Shown one piece after another: positions 6,882 to 14,097 of a stretch of 21,560 nucleotides of DNA. The DNA is from a virus. The notes beneath the pieces are model-generated. The model did not search any database, was not told the DNA's origin, and saw only the letters and a list, made by a program, of their open reading frames with translations. The DNA lies in IMG/VR virus record IMGVR_UViG_3300027861_000223, positions 1 through 21,560 of that record. One strand, given 5' to 3'. Numbering within the stretch: the stretch's first letter is position 1; each line of letters begins with the position of its first letter. Both the position numbers and the translations under genes were made by a program.

Positions 6882-7030
6882 TATTTTTTGCTCTTATATT
6901 TAACATCTCTTTCATGTAAAACTTTTGCAGTAACACAATAATCACCTTTAAATTTATCAAACTCACAATGGTTGTATTTTTCTTGCCAGTTTAAAAAAGA
7001 TGCTACAATAATTCCAAATAAAATACTCAT
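6881..7030 (-). CDS. 49-aa single-pass membrane protein downstream of the AlkB-like gene
   Basis: This small ORF starts with MSILFGIIVASFLNW, a short hydrophobic anchor, followed by a polar tail with two cysteines (HCEFDKFKGDYC) and a lysine-rich end. Its ATG overlaps the TGA of the AlkB-like gene (ATGA), and its stop overlaps the GTG of the next gene (TAGTG). Both junctions are tight, so it is very likely translated. The two Cys, nine residues apart, could form a disulfide if the tail is periplasmic. I do not recognise a family. It may belong to the lysis cassette rather than the hydroxylase. Confidence 0.6.
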   Translation of the reverse strand: MSILFGIIVASFLNWQEKYNHCEFDKFKGDYCVTAKVLHERDVKYKSKK

Positions 7031-7848
7031 GAATTTTCCTTTAATTTTAATATATACCTATCTAATCTTTTATTCATTATCCTATGGAAGATCGGCATAG
7101 GCAATATTAATAATACCATAAGAAGCGGTGTTCCATACGGAACAACTGGCATACCTCTGACCCTTCCGAGCTTATCAAATGGCTTATATACATCACTGTG
7201 ATGATTAGAGTGAACGTGAAGATTAAAACCGAAATAATAGCCTAGTAAGCTGTAATCATCCCAAGCGTATTTAACTTTACTTTCTTCACTCACTGGTAAT
7301 TCATCTAATCCATAGTGTTGTAAATAGTTGCCCGAACCTGTCGTGTAAAAAAAGCCTATATTTGTCATCAACATATAAAGAATACCAGAAAAGCCGAAAA
7401 GAAGGTAAATAAAGCATATTACAAGAAAAGAGAGAAACATTTTAAGTTTGCACCTTTTTATTCCAAAAAAAATAATAGGGCTTAATATATATTCATATAT
7501 ATATTTCAGTCTATTTTTATTTCTTGTAGGGTGACCCATATCATTTTTTGTGTTTGCGTAAGGGTGGTGTGAAAAAAGGTGGTGCTGCTCAACCCACCAT
7601 ATACAACTAAAAACTTGTTGCATATAATATAAAGTTTTTGTATACCATTTTTTATTTCTAAGATGAATCAGTTCGTGAAAAAGCCCCACTGATGGCGTTA
7701 TAAAGCCAACAGACCAGCCAGCCATTATTGAATATATTAAATCGTGATCTTTTAGCATATACGGAATTATAAAATAAAAAGATAACTCCACTATTAAATA
7801 TAGGTGTATAACAAAGAATCCGCTTTTATCCATTTTCTCTATAACCAT
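7027..7848 (-). CDS. AlkB/XylM-like membrane di-iron hydroxylase (fatty acid desaturase superfamily)
   Basis: This 273-aa integral membrane protein has the full histidine pattern of AlkB-type hydroxylases: HELIH (His58, His62), HLFSHH (His90, His94, His95), NYLQHYGL (His178, matching the NYxEHYGL signature of AlkB) and HSNHH (His213, His216, His217). These nine His bind two irons in AlkB, which oxidises terminal methyl groups of alkanes, fatty acids or related chains with electrons from rubredoxin. Hydrophobic stretches lie at about 11-30, 38-57, 120-170 and 236-255. It is shorter than AlkB (about 400 aa) because the first transmembrane pair is missing; a separate 51-codon ORF just upstream appears to encode it. 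No rubredoxin or reductase is in the window, so host partners would be needed. Substrate is unknown. It lies in the late block between the adhesin and lysis genes, so it would act late in infection. Confidence 0.88.
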   Translation of the reverse strand: MVIEKMDKSGFFVIHLYLIVELSFYFIIPYMLKDHDLIYSIMAGWSVGFITPSVGLFHELIHLRNKKWYTKTLYYMQQVFSCIWWVEQHHLFSHHPYANTKNDMGHPTRNKNRLKYIYEYILSPIIFFGIKRCKLKMFLSFLVICFIYLLFGFSGILYMLMTNIGFFYTTGSGNYLQHYGLDELPVSEESKVKYAWDDYSLLGYYFGFNLHVHSNHHSDVYKPFDKLGRVRGMPVVPYGTPLLMVLLILPMPIFHRIMNKRLDRYILKLKENS

Positions 7849-7994
7849 TTTTTAACCTTAATTCTAATCATATTTATAAAAACAACCAAAGGAAATAATA
7901 GCCAGCAATAAAACAAACCATCAGGGAAATATTTAACAAGAGCTATGGTCATTATAAAATTTGTAAAGCTAAATAAATACAAAATATCTTTCAT
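7839..7994 (-). CDS. 51-aa two-TM protein, probable detached N-terminal hairpin of the AlkB-like enzyme
   Basis: This small ORF encodes two hydrophobic helices, about residues 4-20 (ILYLFSFTNFIMTIALV) and 27-44 (LFYCWLLFPLVVFINMI), linked by KYFPDG. AlkB and XylM begin with just such a hairpin, and XylM has a comparable W-L ... F-P pattern in its second helix. The 273-aa gene that follows lacks this pair. The ORF starts with an ATGA overlap on the upstream stop, with GAAG just before the ATG, and overlaps the AlkB-like start by 10 bases in another frame, across a run of six A. One extra A would fuse the two into a 322-aa protein. It may be a true small subunit, a frameshift product or a broken gene. 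Confidence 0.62.
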   Translation of the reverse strand: MKDILYLFSFTNFIMTIALVKYFPDGLFYCWLLFPLVVFINMIRIKVKKWL

Positions 7995-8362
7995 GAAGTA
8001 AACGCATCGCACAGTTTTTGATTTATAACAGCCTTCTCTTCATCAGAACAAAAATAGTAATATTTATAAAACTCTTGAGCTTTATCTTTTTGCCCAACCT
8101 CTAGCGTTGGAATTGGAAACTGACTATTACAAGGATTGTCTATTAAAAACTGATTAAGAACTCCAACAGCCCAAGCTTCTTTTCCTGTATGATTAAAAAG
8201 GTCTGTGTTCCCAGTAACCCAAGCAATCATATCTTCCAGTATGAACTCTGGTTTTGTTCTCATTATATTTACAAGATCAGTAGTTGTGTATGATTGATTA
8301 ACATCGATATACACTTTTAGTTTATCACATAAATTGTTGTAAATACCTTGCCCATTTCTCAT
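7991..8362 (-). CDS. Hypothetical phage protein after the glycine-rich adhesin
   Basis: This 123-aa soluble protein is not recognised. It appears mainly helical and acidic-to-neutral, with stretches such as TTDLVNIMRTKPEFILEDMI and a C-terminal KYYYFCSDEEKAVINQKL segment. It has no signal peptide or membrane segment. Its ATG overlaps the glycine-rich gene stop (ATGA), and its own stop overlaps the start of the 51-codon gene (ATGA). Tight coupling to the adhesin candidate suggests a fibre assembly chaperone or small appendage, but nothing in the sequence proves it. Confidence 0.6.
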   Translation of the reverse strand: MRNGQGIYNNLCDKLKVYIDVNQSYTTTDLVNIMRTKPEFILEDMIAWVTGNTDLFNHTGKEAWAVGVLNQFLIDNPCNSQFPIPTLEVGQKDKAQEFYKYYYFCSDEEKAVINQKLCDAFTS

Positions 8363-9423
8363 AATACCACCTGTACTGTTCCGTTATTTCCAGATAATCC
8401 TGCTGCTCCACCTGCTCCACCGTAAGCACCGAGTACTCCACCGCCGCCGCCGCCACTGCCGCCTGAGACAGATGTGCTAAACGAATACGAAGGTGCTTGG
8501 ATTATGATGTTGCCACCAGTGCCACCTGCACCACCACCACCGCCGCCACCAGCAGAGTTAGCAGCATTTCCTTCATTACCTGCGCCACCGTTAAAACCAT
8601 TCGATCCAGATGCAATTACAGAACCAGAACCAGTCATAGGTAATACAGAATAAAGAAAAAGTATTCCTCCGTGAAGCCCTTTGTGACCGCCACCGCCACC
8701 ACCGCCACCTTGGAATGTTATATTTATAGTTATTTTATCAGAGGGATTTCCTGGTATATAGTTGTGTGAACCACCGCCACCACCAGAACCGCCACCAGAA
8801 CCACCATCTTGAAGGGCTGTACCACTATTACCACTTCCACCAGTACCACCGTTTGAGTTGGTGACATTGCCTGCCCCACCAGTACCAGCATAGGGATTTC
8901 CTGTACCAGTAACATTAGAGCCATAGCTCCCATGTCGCCATGCTCCAGCCGCACCAGAACCATTGTTAGATCCACCAGCACCACCTGCCATAACACCTTC
9001 GCTACCGCCGCCACCGCCACCACCATAGCCATTTGTTCCTGCCCCACCTAAACCACCAGGAATTTGGCTACCCTTGCCACCAGTACCACCATTTCTCTGA
9101 GTGGCTGTATAGCCATAATTAAAACCACTAGATGTTGTTCCCGCATATGAGTATCCATTTCTTTCGGTCGCACGACACAAGATTGTACCATCTACATTAA
9201 ATGTACCCGAACAATATATTTCAGCAATATTCCCATTGCCGGTTATATTTAAAGTACCACCAGATTGAATATCAATTGAAGTATAAGCTTTATTTGTTGG
9301 TGCAGTTAAAGTTACCGTTTGACCGTTTAAAATAATTAAATCGCCTTCACTTGGTGGGAAGAATGGTGGAACACCGCCGCCAGAAACCTTTTTATTCAAA
9401 ATAGATATTGGCAAGACTTTCAT
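8359..9423 (-). CDS. Glycine-rich tail fibre/adhesin candidate
   Basis: This 354-aa protein has two parts. Residues 1-95 are beta-type (GDLIILNGQTVTLTAPTNK, SGGTLNITGNG, GTFNVDGTI), like short parallel-helix rungs. Residues 110-354 are dominated by glycine with runs of five to eight Gly separated by Ser, Asn, Ala or Thr loops. Poly-glycine sandwiches of this sort form the receptor-binding part of T-even-like Gp38 adhesins, where loops between Gly strands contact the host surface. Here the same idea is inferred; no sequence homology is claimed. The gene is far more GC-rich than its surroundings because of Gly codons, and this creates a long false ORF in another frame. It lies next to a coiled-coil fibre gene, consistent with a tail-end adhesin. 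Confidence 0.7.
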   Translation of the reverse strand: MKVLPISILNKKVSGGGVPPFFPPSEGDLIILNGQTVTLTAPTNKAYTSIDIQSGGTLNITGNGNIAEIYCSGTFNVDGTILCRATERNGYSYAGTTSSGFNYGYTATQRNGGTGGKGSQIPGGLGGAGTNGYGGGGGGGSEGVMAGGAGGSNNGSGAAGAWRHGSYGSNVTGTGNPYAGTGGAGNVTNSNGGTGGSGNSGTALQDGGSGGGSGGGGGSHNYIPGNPSDKITINITFQGGGGGGGGHKGLHGGILFLYSVLPMTGSGSVIASGSNGFNGGAGNEGNAANSAGGGGGGGAGGTGGNIIIQAPSYSFSTSVSGGSGGGGGGVLGAYGGAGGAAGLSGNNGTVQVVL

Positions 9424-9765
9424 TTATGCTATTTCCTTAATTTCCGCAACGTAAACCACGCTATTTATTTTAACGAAAGTGAAAAGAGTGGTCGTGCCAT
9501 TAACAACAGTTCCATCATAATTGAGATCAGACTTTACACCAACCGGAAGAGTTATTGCTCGGTCTATTGTATCTGTATTCGTAATTGCAAGTATAATTGA
9601 TTTACCATTCACATCATTTGAAAAGGTAAGTGTGATAGCTGTAGATATTGATTTGTGATAAGTGTCACCTAGTGCCCAGTCAACATCTAAAGCCGTGACA
9701 GCTATATCAAGTGGAAGTGATTCTTTAACATTTTCAAATATCGGTGTGTTTCCTGTATAACTCAA
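9424..9765 (-). CDS. Small beta-domain fibre-associated protein
   Basis: This 113-aa protein shows a domain often found in phage fibres: a central ALDVDWALGDTYHKSIS, TLTFSNDVNGKSIILAITNTD, then ITLPVGVKSDLNYDGTVVNG and TTTLFTFVKINSVVYVAEI. The pattern (strand, GKSI strand, PVGVK turn, TLFTFVKI strand) is that of a jelly-roll-like domain attached to tail fibres. Here it stands alone between a coiled-coil fibre and a glycine-rich adhesin, each within ten bases or less. It probably caps or links fibre parts. No enzyme motif is seen. Confidence 0.62.
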   Translation of the reverse strand: MSYTGNTPIFENVKESLPLDIAVTALDVDWALGDTYHKSISTAITLTFSNDVNGKSIILAITNTDTIDRAITLPVGVKSDLNYDGTVVNGTTTLFTFVKINSVVYVAEIKEIA

Positions 9766-9774
9766 AGTATTCCC

Positions 9775-10815
9775 CTAGTATATAAACCAATCTGTTCCAT
9801 CGCTTATAATATTAATTGATTGATAATTTGATGTGATAGAAAAATCACTAGCAACACCATCTATATTCTCAACACCATTTCTGACTATATTTATTGGATT
9901 GTTATCAACATCGCCAGTGATATCTTTTATAACACAATAGAAACTCGCACTTGGCAATGGCAATTGAACATCTAAACCACTTGATATTGGATAGAGTTTT
10001 TTATTTTCCGCTGTAAAGTTAACAGACTGAGAACCATCAACCGACAAGTCATTAGTAGCTAAAATGCTAGAAATTTTTATTTTCTTTTTATTGAATGAAT
10101 CTTCCGAATCTTCTAGTAATAAAATATCATCTTCGACCGATAATAGTTTTTCTGTAAATGTATTTATATCGCCAGACACTCTTTTTAACTGAGCATCGTC
10201 AGTGACATTTGCCAATCCGACATCTGATTTAGTTATCGTAACGATTCCAACTTGACCATTTACACTATTTACATCTGATGCCGAAATTTCAACATAAATT
10301 GAACCTGACCATCTGTAAGTTTTTCCAGTGTCTATTGCTACATATATTTTACCAGTTTCGCCAGTTACGGGAAAGCTTGCAAGGTCTGCATATTCTTCAA
10401 CATCATCAACATAAGACGGAAGATTGATAGCTGGAACTTTTGAATCACCACCAAGAGGTGCTATTCCATTTGCAGCACCAACACTATCTTCTATTGCTTG
10501 TATGTCTGTTGCATTTGTTCCGATGTTAGTTGTGTTTGTTCCAATATTCGTTTCATTCGTGCCAATTCTAGTTTCATGATCTATTAATTGTAATTCATTA
10601 TCGCTAATTCTAGTTTCATGGTCAGCAAGTTCTACATCATTGCTATTAACATCACTTCTAAGTGTATTTAAAAATGCTTGTACATCTTCTACATGCGTGC
10701 CAATCGAACCTTCTCTTAGACTAAAAGTGCCGACAGTAGCATCGTTCACAGTTTTATCTAGCCATGTTGCGTTCGCAATCGCAGAACTTAATTTACTCTT
10801 AAATAATACTGGAAT
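9775..10815 (-). CDS. Trimeric coiled-coil tail fibre protein, likely ATT start
   Basis: From GTG at 10749 the protein is 324 aa, but the frame stays open upstream and reads IPVLFKSKLSSAIANATW followed by LDKTVND, a typical fibre N-terminus of the tail-attachment type. AGGTGG lies six bases before the ATT at 10815-10813, directly after the upstream stop. I therefore start at the ATT (346 aa). A heptad-rich region follows (repeated DHETRI and TNxTNIGTN units, roughly residues 45-90), then a YADLASFPVTGETGKIYVAIDTGKTYRWSG-like module, then SDVGLANVTDDAQLKR (a fibre shaft motif shared with many tail fibres), then a beta C-terminal domain ending DGTDWFIY. It probably forms a trimer attached near the tail tip. 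Confidence 0.75.
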   Translation of the reverse strand: MPVLFKSKLSSAIANATWLDKTVNDATVGTFSLREGSIGTHVEDVQAFLNTLRSDVNSNDVELADHETRISDNELQLIDHETRIGTNETNIGTNTTNIGTNATDIQAIEDSVGAANGIAPLGGDSKVPAINLPSYVDDVEEYADLASFPVTGETGKIYVAIDTGKTYRWSGSIYVEISASDVNSVNGQVGIVTITKSDVGLANVTDDAQLKRVSGDINTFTEKLLSVEDDILLLEDSEDSFNKKKIKISSILATNDLSVDGSQSVNFTAENKKLYPISSGLDVQLPLPSASFYCVIKDITGDVDNNPINIVRNGVENIDGVASDFSITSNYQSINIISDGTDWFIY

Positions 10816-10821
10816 ATTTCA

Positions 10822-10827
10822 CCACCT
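10822..10827 (-). promoter_or_regulatory. Shine-Dalgarno for an ATT-initiated fibre gene
   Basis: AGGTGG on the minus strand starts two bases after the stop codon of the upstream tail gene and ends six bases before an ATT codon. No ATG, GTG or TTG in the fibre frame is near it; the first GTG is 66 bases further on. Confidence 0.5.
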
Positions 10828-10828
10828 G

Positions 10829-11593
10829 TTAAAGTTTTCTAAATGTTAAAGTTTTTGTCTCAAAATATCCAACTAACTTTCTTGCATAAAGCTCATAAAG
10901 CTTAAAGCCAGTTCCTTTACTATCAATTTGAGTTTTTTCTAATAGAGTAGATTCAAAAACATTTGGATTCTCTAAATCAGCTACAAACTCAATAGGATTC
11001 TTATTAATAGCATAATTCAAGAATTGTCTTAAGTCACTTACACCAGTAGCATTTTCTTTGATAGCACCCTGTGGAATTATATCTGTTGCCAGTGTTATGT
11101 TGCATTCCATAAAAGAGTTTTTACCAAATGATACAACCTCAACAACTCCACTAGCTGATTCATTAACTGATGCTTGAGCTGTCTTTACATTGTCTTCAAA
11201 TGCAACGTATTCTTGGAGTAAGAATTGAGGCTCATAAAAGAAACCACTAGCAATATCAGACTCATAGCTATTTGATCCGTCTTTATCTGAAGTAAAACCA
11301 ATTAGGTTATACGCTGATATTGATGATTGCGTTCCGCTTGTTACTAATAATGCAAAGTTAGATGCGGCTGATATTGTTATTTTGCGAGTTAATCTATCTA
11401 TAGTTCCGCTATATTCTTGACCACCTTCAGCATTAAAAGCTTCTAATACTTTGCCTAGAAAATCATTTAGCGTATATGATCCGATTTCAATTTGTGAAGA
11501 TATTTCTCCAGCACCTTCATTAAAATTAATATAATCATTGCTAGATGATATTTCGTGACCGTATGTAAAACCTGAATAACTATTAATACTCAT
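10829..11593 (-). CDS. Putative distal tail or minor tail protein
   Basis: This 254-aa protein follows the tape measure gene, the usual place of distal tail and minor tail proteins. It begins SGFTYGHEISSSNDYINFNE, then SYTLNDFLGKVLEAFN and YSGTIDRLTRKITISA with SAYNLIGFTSDK. This N-terminal pattern (a small domain with GSYTL, a helix and R-x-T-R-x-I-T-I-S) recurs in tail proteins of marine siphophages, from general knowledge. The second half has mixed alpha-beta character. AAAGG overlaps the tape measure stop and lies seven bases before the ATG. Whether it is the distal tail ring itself is not certain. Confidence 0.52.
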   Translation of the reverse strand: MSINSYSGFTYGHEISSSNDYINFNEGAGEISSQIEIGSYTLNDFLGKVLEAFNAEGGQEYSGTIDRLTRKITISAASNFALLVTSGTQSSISAYNLIGFTSDKDGSNSYESDIASGFFYEPQFLLQEYVAFEDNVKTAQASVNESASGVVEVVSFGKNSFMECNITLATDIIPQGAIKENATGVSDLRQFLNYAINKNPIEFVADLENPNVFESTLLEKTQIDSKGTGFKLYELYARKLVGYFETKTLTFRKL

Positions 11594-11601
11594 ATATACC
11601 T

Positions 11602-13494
11602 TTAAGCAAATCTGGCATCATTTAATGATACGCCTTGCTTTCCAAATGATTCGTTCAAAGTTTCTGTTATAAATAATCCAAGCTCTTCTTGCTGCACAAG
11701 TGAGCCTTGAACCACTATTTCTACGTTTGTGTTTGGATCTCTTCTTTCTACATCTTGCTGCTCTATTGCTCCAGTATCAGAAAAGTCAGAACCAAATCCA
11801 ACCTGACCAGATACAGCACTTGCACCACCACCACCGCCACCGCCGCCAGATGCGCCTAAAGCACCAGATAGTAACTTTAATCCTGCACCACCAGCTATCA
11901 TCGCTGCACCACCAGCTGGATTGGGAGAAGCTAGAGTTGCTACACCCAGCTTAATATAATAGTCACCAAACGCACTAGCAACTTCACTAACGGTATTTTT
12001 TACACTTCCTATAAAGGCTTTATTTATATTCTCGCCATTGGCAAGAGCAGCGCCGATTGTTCTGAAAGCATTTCCAAAACCTCTAGTTGCTAAAGTATTT
12101 AAAGTAGCACCTATTTGAGATGCAGTTTGTTTACTATTCTTTGCAGCTGCAACAAAAGCACCACTAATATTTTCACTTGCATTTATAGCTGATTGCTCTT
12201 TTTTTCTATCTAGCTCAGCGAGTAAGTTTGTTTTCTCTGTTTCAATCGCTATAAAACTAGTTGCAAATTCTTGATCAGATATCAAACCTCTTTGATTTAG
12301 CTCAGTCAAAGCTTGTTCCCTAAGAAGTGCAGATTCTTTTATTCTTTCATCATTTTGAAGTTTAACTTGCGCTAATAATTGTGTCTTACTTAGAAGATTA
12401 CTGTTATCGTCATCAGCCCCACCGCCAGTATCTTCACCTTCGCTAGTCTTTAATATTTCTTTTCTTCTTTCTAATAGTGCTTTTAATTTAACTTCTCTTG
12501 CAGCAATCCATCCATCTAGTCTAGCAGTATCTTTCTCAAAAGATCCCCCAAAAAAGTAACTAGCACTATCTGGATTTAGCTCAGATTTGTTTTTTGAAAT
12601 TTCAGATATTTTATCAGCTATCTTAGCTATTTCTTGATCAACTTTTCCTAGCTCCGTACTTGCGTTGCCTATACCAAAAAGACCTATTCTAATTCCCTTT
12701 AGACCACCAGCAAAGTCATTTAAAAAGCCCAAGCCGCCTTTCAATCCCTCTATAAGTGTTTCGTTCTGAGTTATAAAAAATCCCAACTCTTCTAGCGTGT
12801 CACCAAATGTATTTCCGAGTTGATCAACAGCACCACTAAAAGTATTTACTTGCCCAGCAGCCGCACCACCAAATTTGCTATTAAGTTTTGTTAGTGTATT
12901 AGAAAAAGTCTCAGCATTATTTTTACCCTTTTCTATAACAACACCGTATCTTGAGAATGAGCCTATCTCTCCAGCAGCAGCTTTACCAACTAAAGTCGCA
13001 GCACTTCTAAGATCTATTCTTAAAGCGGCGGCGAAATCAGCAGTTGCTCTTGTTGCCTCACCTAAATCTTTTACAGTTAAGTCGCCTAGCTGTTGAATCA
13101 AAGCGGCTGTTTCTAATAACTCTTCATCGCCAAATCTAGTTGATTTTTGTATGTCACTCGCTAAGTCTTGTATCTGTTGACTTGCAGCCTGAGAAAATTT
13201 ACCTGTAATTTGTAGAGCTACATTTAAACTATTTATTGCATCTTCTTGGCGCTTAGCTAAATCTATTGATTGGGATATTAACCTTCCAACACCGACAGCA
13301 GCGATTGCAGTTCCTAGACCAGCTAAAGATGCTTTTAATCCAGAGCCAAGATTTTTAGTTTCTTTCTTAAATTCATTTTCAAACTTGCTACCTGATTTTT
13401 TACCAACTTGACCAGATTCTTTTTCTACTTTCTTTTTACCGCTAGAATCAAGCTTAGGATCTAAAATCATTTCAACAATTAATTTATCAGCCAT
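11602..13494 (-). CDS. Tape measure protein
   Basis: This 630-aa protein is the longest gene after the tail chaperones and has tape measure composition. The N-terminus is lysine-rich and helical (DSSGKKKVEKESGQVGKKSG). A hydrophobic segment at about 54-75 (GLKASLAGLGTAIAAVGVGRL) is followed by long Ala/Gln/Ser-rich helices. A second hydrophobic, Gly/Ala-rich stretch lies near 515-555 and ends in an eight-Gly run. At about 0.15 nm per residue, the family rule predicts a tail near 95 nm. The protein fixes tail length and later helps DNA entry. It starts with ATG directly after the GT chaperone stop (TAAATG). There is no lysozyme or peptidase domain that I can see. Confidence 0.9.
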   Translation of the reverse strand: MADKLIVEMILDPKLDSSGKKKVEKESGQVGKKSGSKFENEFKKETKNLGSGLKASLAGLGTAIAAVGVGRLISQSIDLAKRQEDAINSLNVALQITGKFSQAASQQIQDLASDIQKSTRFGDEELLETAALIQQLGDLTVKDLGEATRATADFAAALRIDLRSAATLVGKAAAGEIGSFSRYGVVIEKGKNNAETFSNTLTKLNSKFGGAAAGQVNTFSGAVDQLGNTFGDTLEELGFFITQNETLIEGLKGGLGFLNDFAGGLKGIRIGLFGIGNASTELGKVDQEIAKIADKISEISKNKSELNPDSASYFFGGSFEKDTARLDGWIAAREVKLKALLERRKEILKTSEGEDTGGGADDDNSNLLSKTQLLAQVKLQNDERIKESALLREQALTELNQRGLISDQEFATSFIAIETEKTNLLAELDRKKEQSAINASENISGAFVAAAKNSKQTASQIGATLNTLATRGFGNAFRTIGAALANGENINKAFIGSVKNTVSEVASAFGDYYIKLGVATLASPNPAGGAAMIAGGAGLKLLSGALGASGGGGGGGGASAVSGQVGFGSDFSDTGAIEQQDVERRDPNTNVEIVVQGSLVQQEELGLFITETLNESFGKQGVSLNDARFA

Positions 13495-14048
13495 TTATTT
13501 TAATCCTTTAAAACCATGCTTTAATAAATCATCAGCAGTTACTATTTTCTTTTTCATCTGCTCTGGATATGCAACCTTAAAAACTTCTTTGTGAATCTTC
13601 TTTCTATTCTTAGACTCCATACTAGGATAGTCAGCAATAGTAAAAGATTCTAGCATGTTTTGAGACTTCATTCTTTGAATACCTCTTGCTAATAAATTAA
13701 ACTCGTAAGTATCTAAACTTTCAACATAATCAATTCTATATTTATAGTGATAACAAATTTCAATTAATACTATTTCGTAATCACTTAAATCTTTTTTTTT
13801 CCATCTAAAACGGCAATAACGTCTTGTATGTCAGCGCCATATAGCGTCTCAGCCTTTTCTTCTGGCAAGCCACACTCAACTAGTAACTCGATAGATAAAT
13901 CATAATCTGTCTTTTTAGACTCACCAGTTATTATAAGTCTAATTTCATCCATAAAAGCCACCATTCTTAGTGCTGTTGGAAATTCTAATTTAAAAATCTC
14001 ACCATAAACATCTAAGTCAAGTTCTCTCTTTTTTAATTGCATCTTCAT
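13495..14048 (-). CDS. GT tail assembly chaperone (frameshift fusion)
   Basis: The T part is read by a -1 shift from the upstream G gene. The shift site is GG followed by nine A and G (plus-strand 13791-13802). In frame zero translation reaches ...DGKKKI and stops at TAA; in the -1 frame the ribosome continues KDLSDYEIVLIEICYHYKY and so on for 98 residues from 13791 to 13495. The T part has no start codon of its own near the junction. It is lysine-rich and ends just before the tape measure ATG. In lambda and many siphophages such a G/GT pair coats the tape measure during tail assembly, with GT made as a minority product. Position, slippery run and reading frame all agree. The fusion would be about 185 residues. 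Confidence 0.85.
13785..14048 (-). CDS. G tail assembly chaperone
   Basis: This is the frame-zero product of the G/GT pair, 87 aa if started at the ATG at 14048. GGGAG stands eight bases before that ATG. An in-frame ATG at 14063 would add five residues (MGVNQ) and lacks a Shine-Dalgarno. The sequence KKRELDLDVYGEIFKLEFPT..., then LSIELLVECGLPEEKAETLYG and DIQDVIAVLDG, resembles small tail chaperones that begin with a beta strand pair and end in helices. It helps the tape measure and tail tube assemble and is not kept in the virion. It is preceded by a terminator and followed by the frameshift site. Confidence 0.82.
   Translation of the reverse strand: MKMQLKKRELDLDVYGEIFKLEFPTALRMVAFMDEIRLIITGESKKTDYDLSIELLVECGLPEEKAETLYGADIQDVIAVLDGKKKI
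13792..13800 (-). promoter_or_regulatory. A9 slippery sequence for -1 frameshift
   Basis: Nine consecutive A on the minus strand contain A AAA AAA in the zero frame (GGA AAA AAA AAG). A slip back by one base joins G to the T frame. The zero frame ends six bases later (ATT TAA). I saw no clear stimulatory stem downstream, but the run itself is long enough for efficient slippage. Confidence 0.8.
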
Positions 14049-14068
14049 TTGATTAACTCCCATTTATC

Positions 14069-14091
14069 AAAAAGGCGGCTGTTACACCGCC
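14069..14091 (-). terminator. Rho-independent terminator between major tail and chaperone genes
   Basis: On the minus strand GGCGG (14091-14087) pairs with CCGCC (14078-14074) around an eight-base loop, followed at once by five T (14073-14069). It begins just after the stop of the major tail protein gene and ends before the G ribosome-binding site. It would cut down expression of the tape measure and later genes relative to the abundant tail tube protein. Confidence 0.8.
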
Positions 14092-14097
14092 ATTAAA

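Noticed and set aside
8730-9047. Val/Ala-rich 105-codon ORF on the minus strand
   Set aside because: It is a frame shadow of the glycine-rich gene; poly-Gly codons leave alternative frames open.
8380-9080. Dense CCACC/CCGCC repeats that might suggest a satellite or CRISPR-like array
   Set aside because: Unit lengths and spacing are irregular and are explained by glycine codons read on the minus strand.
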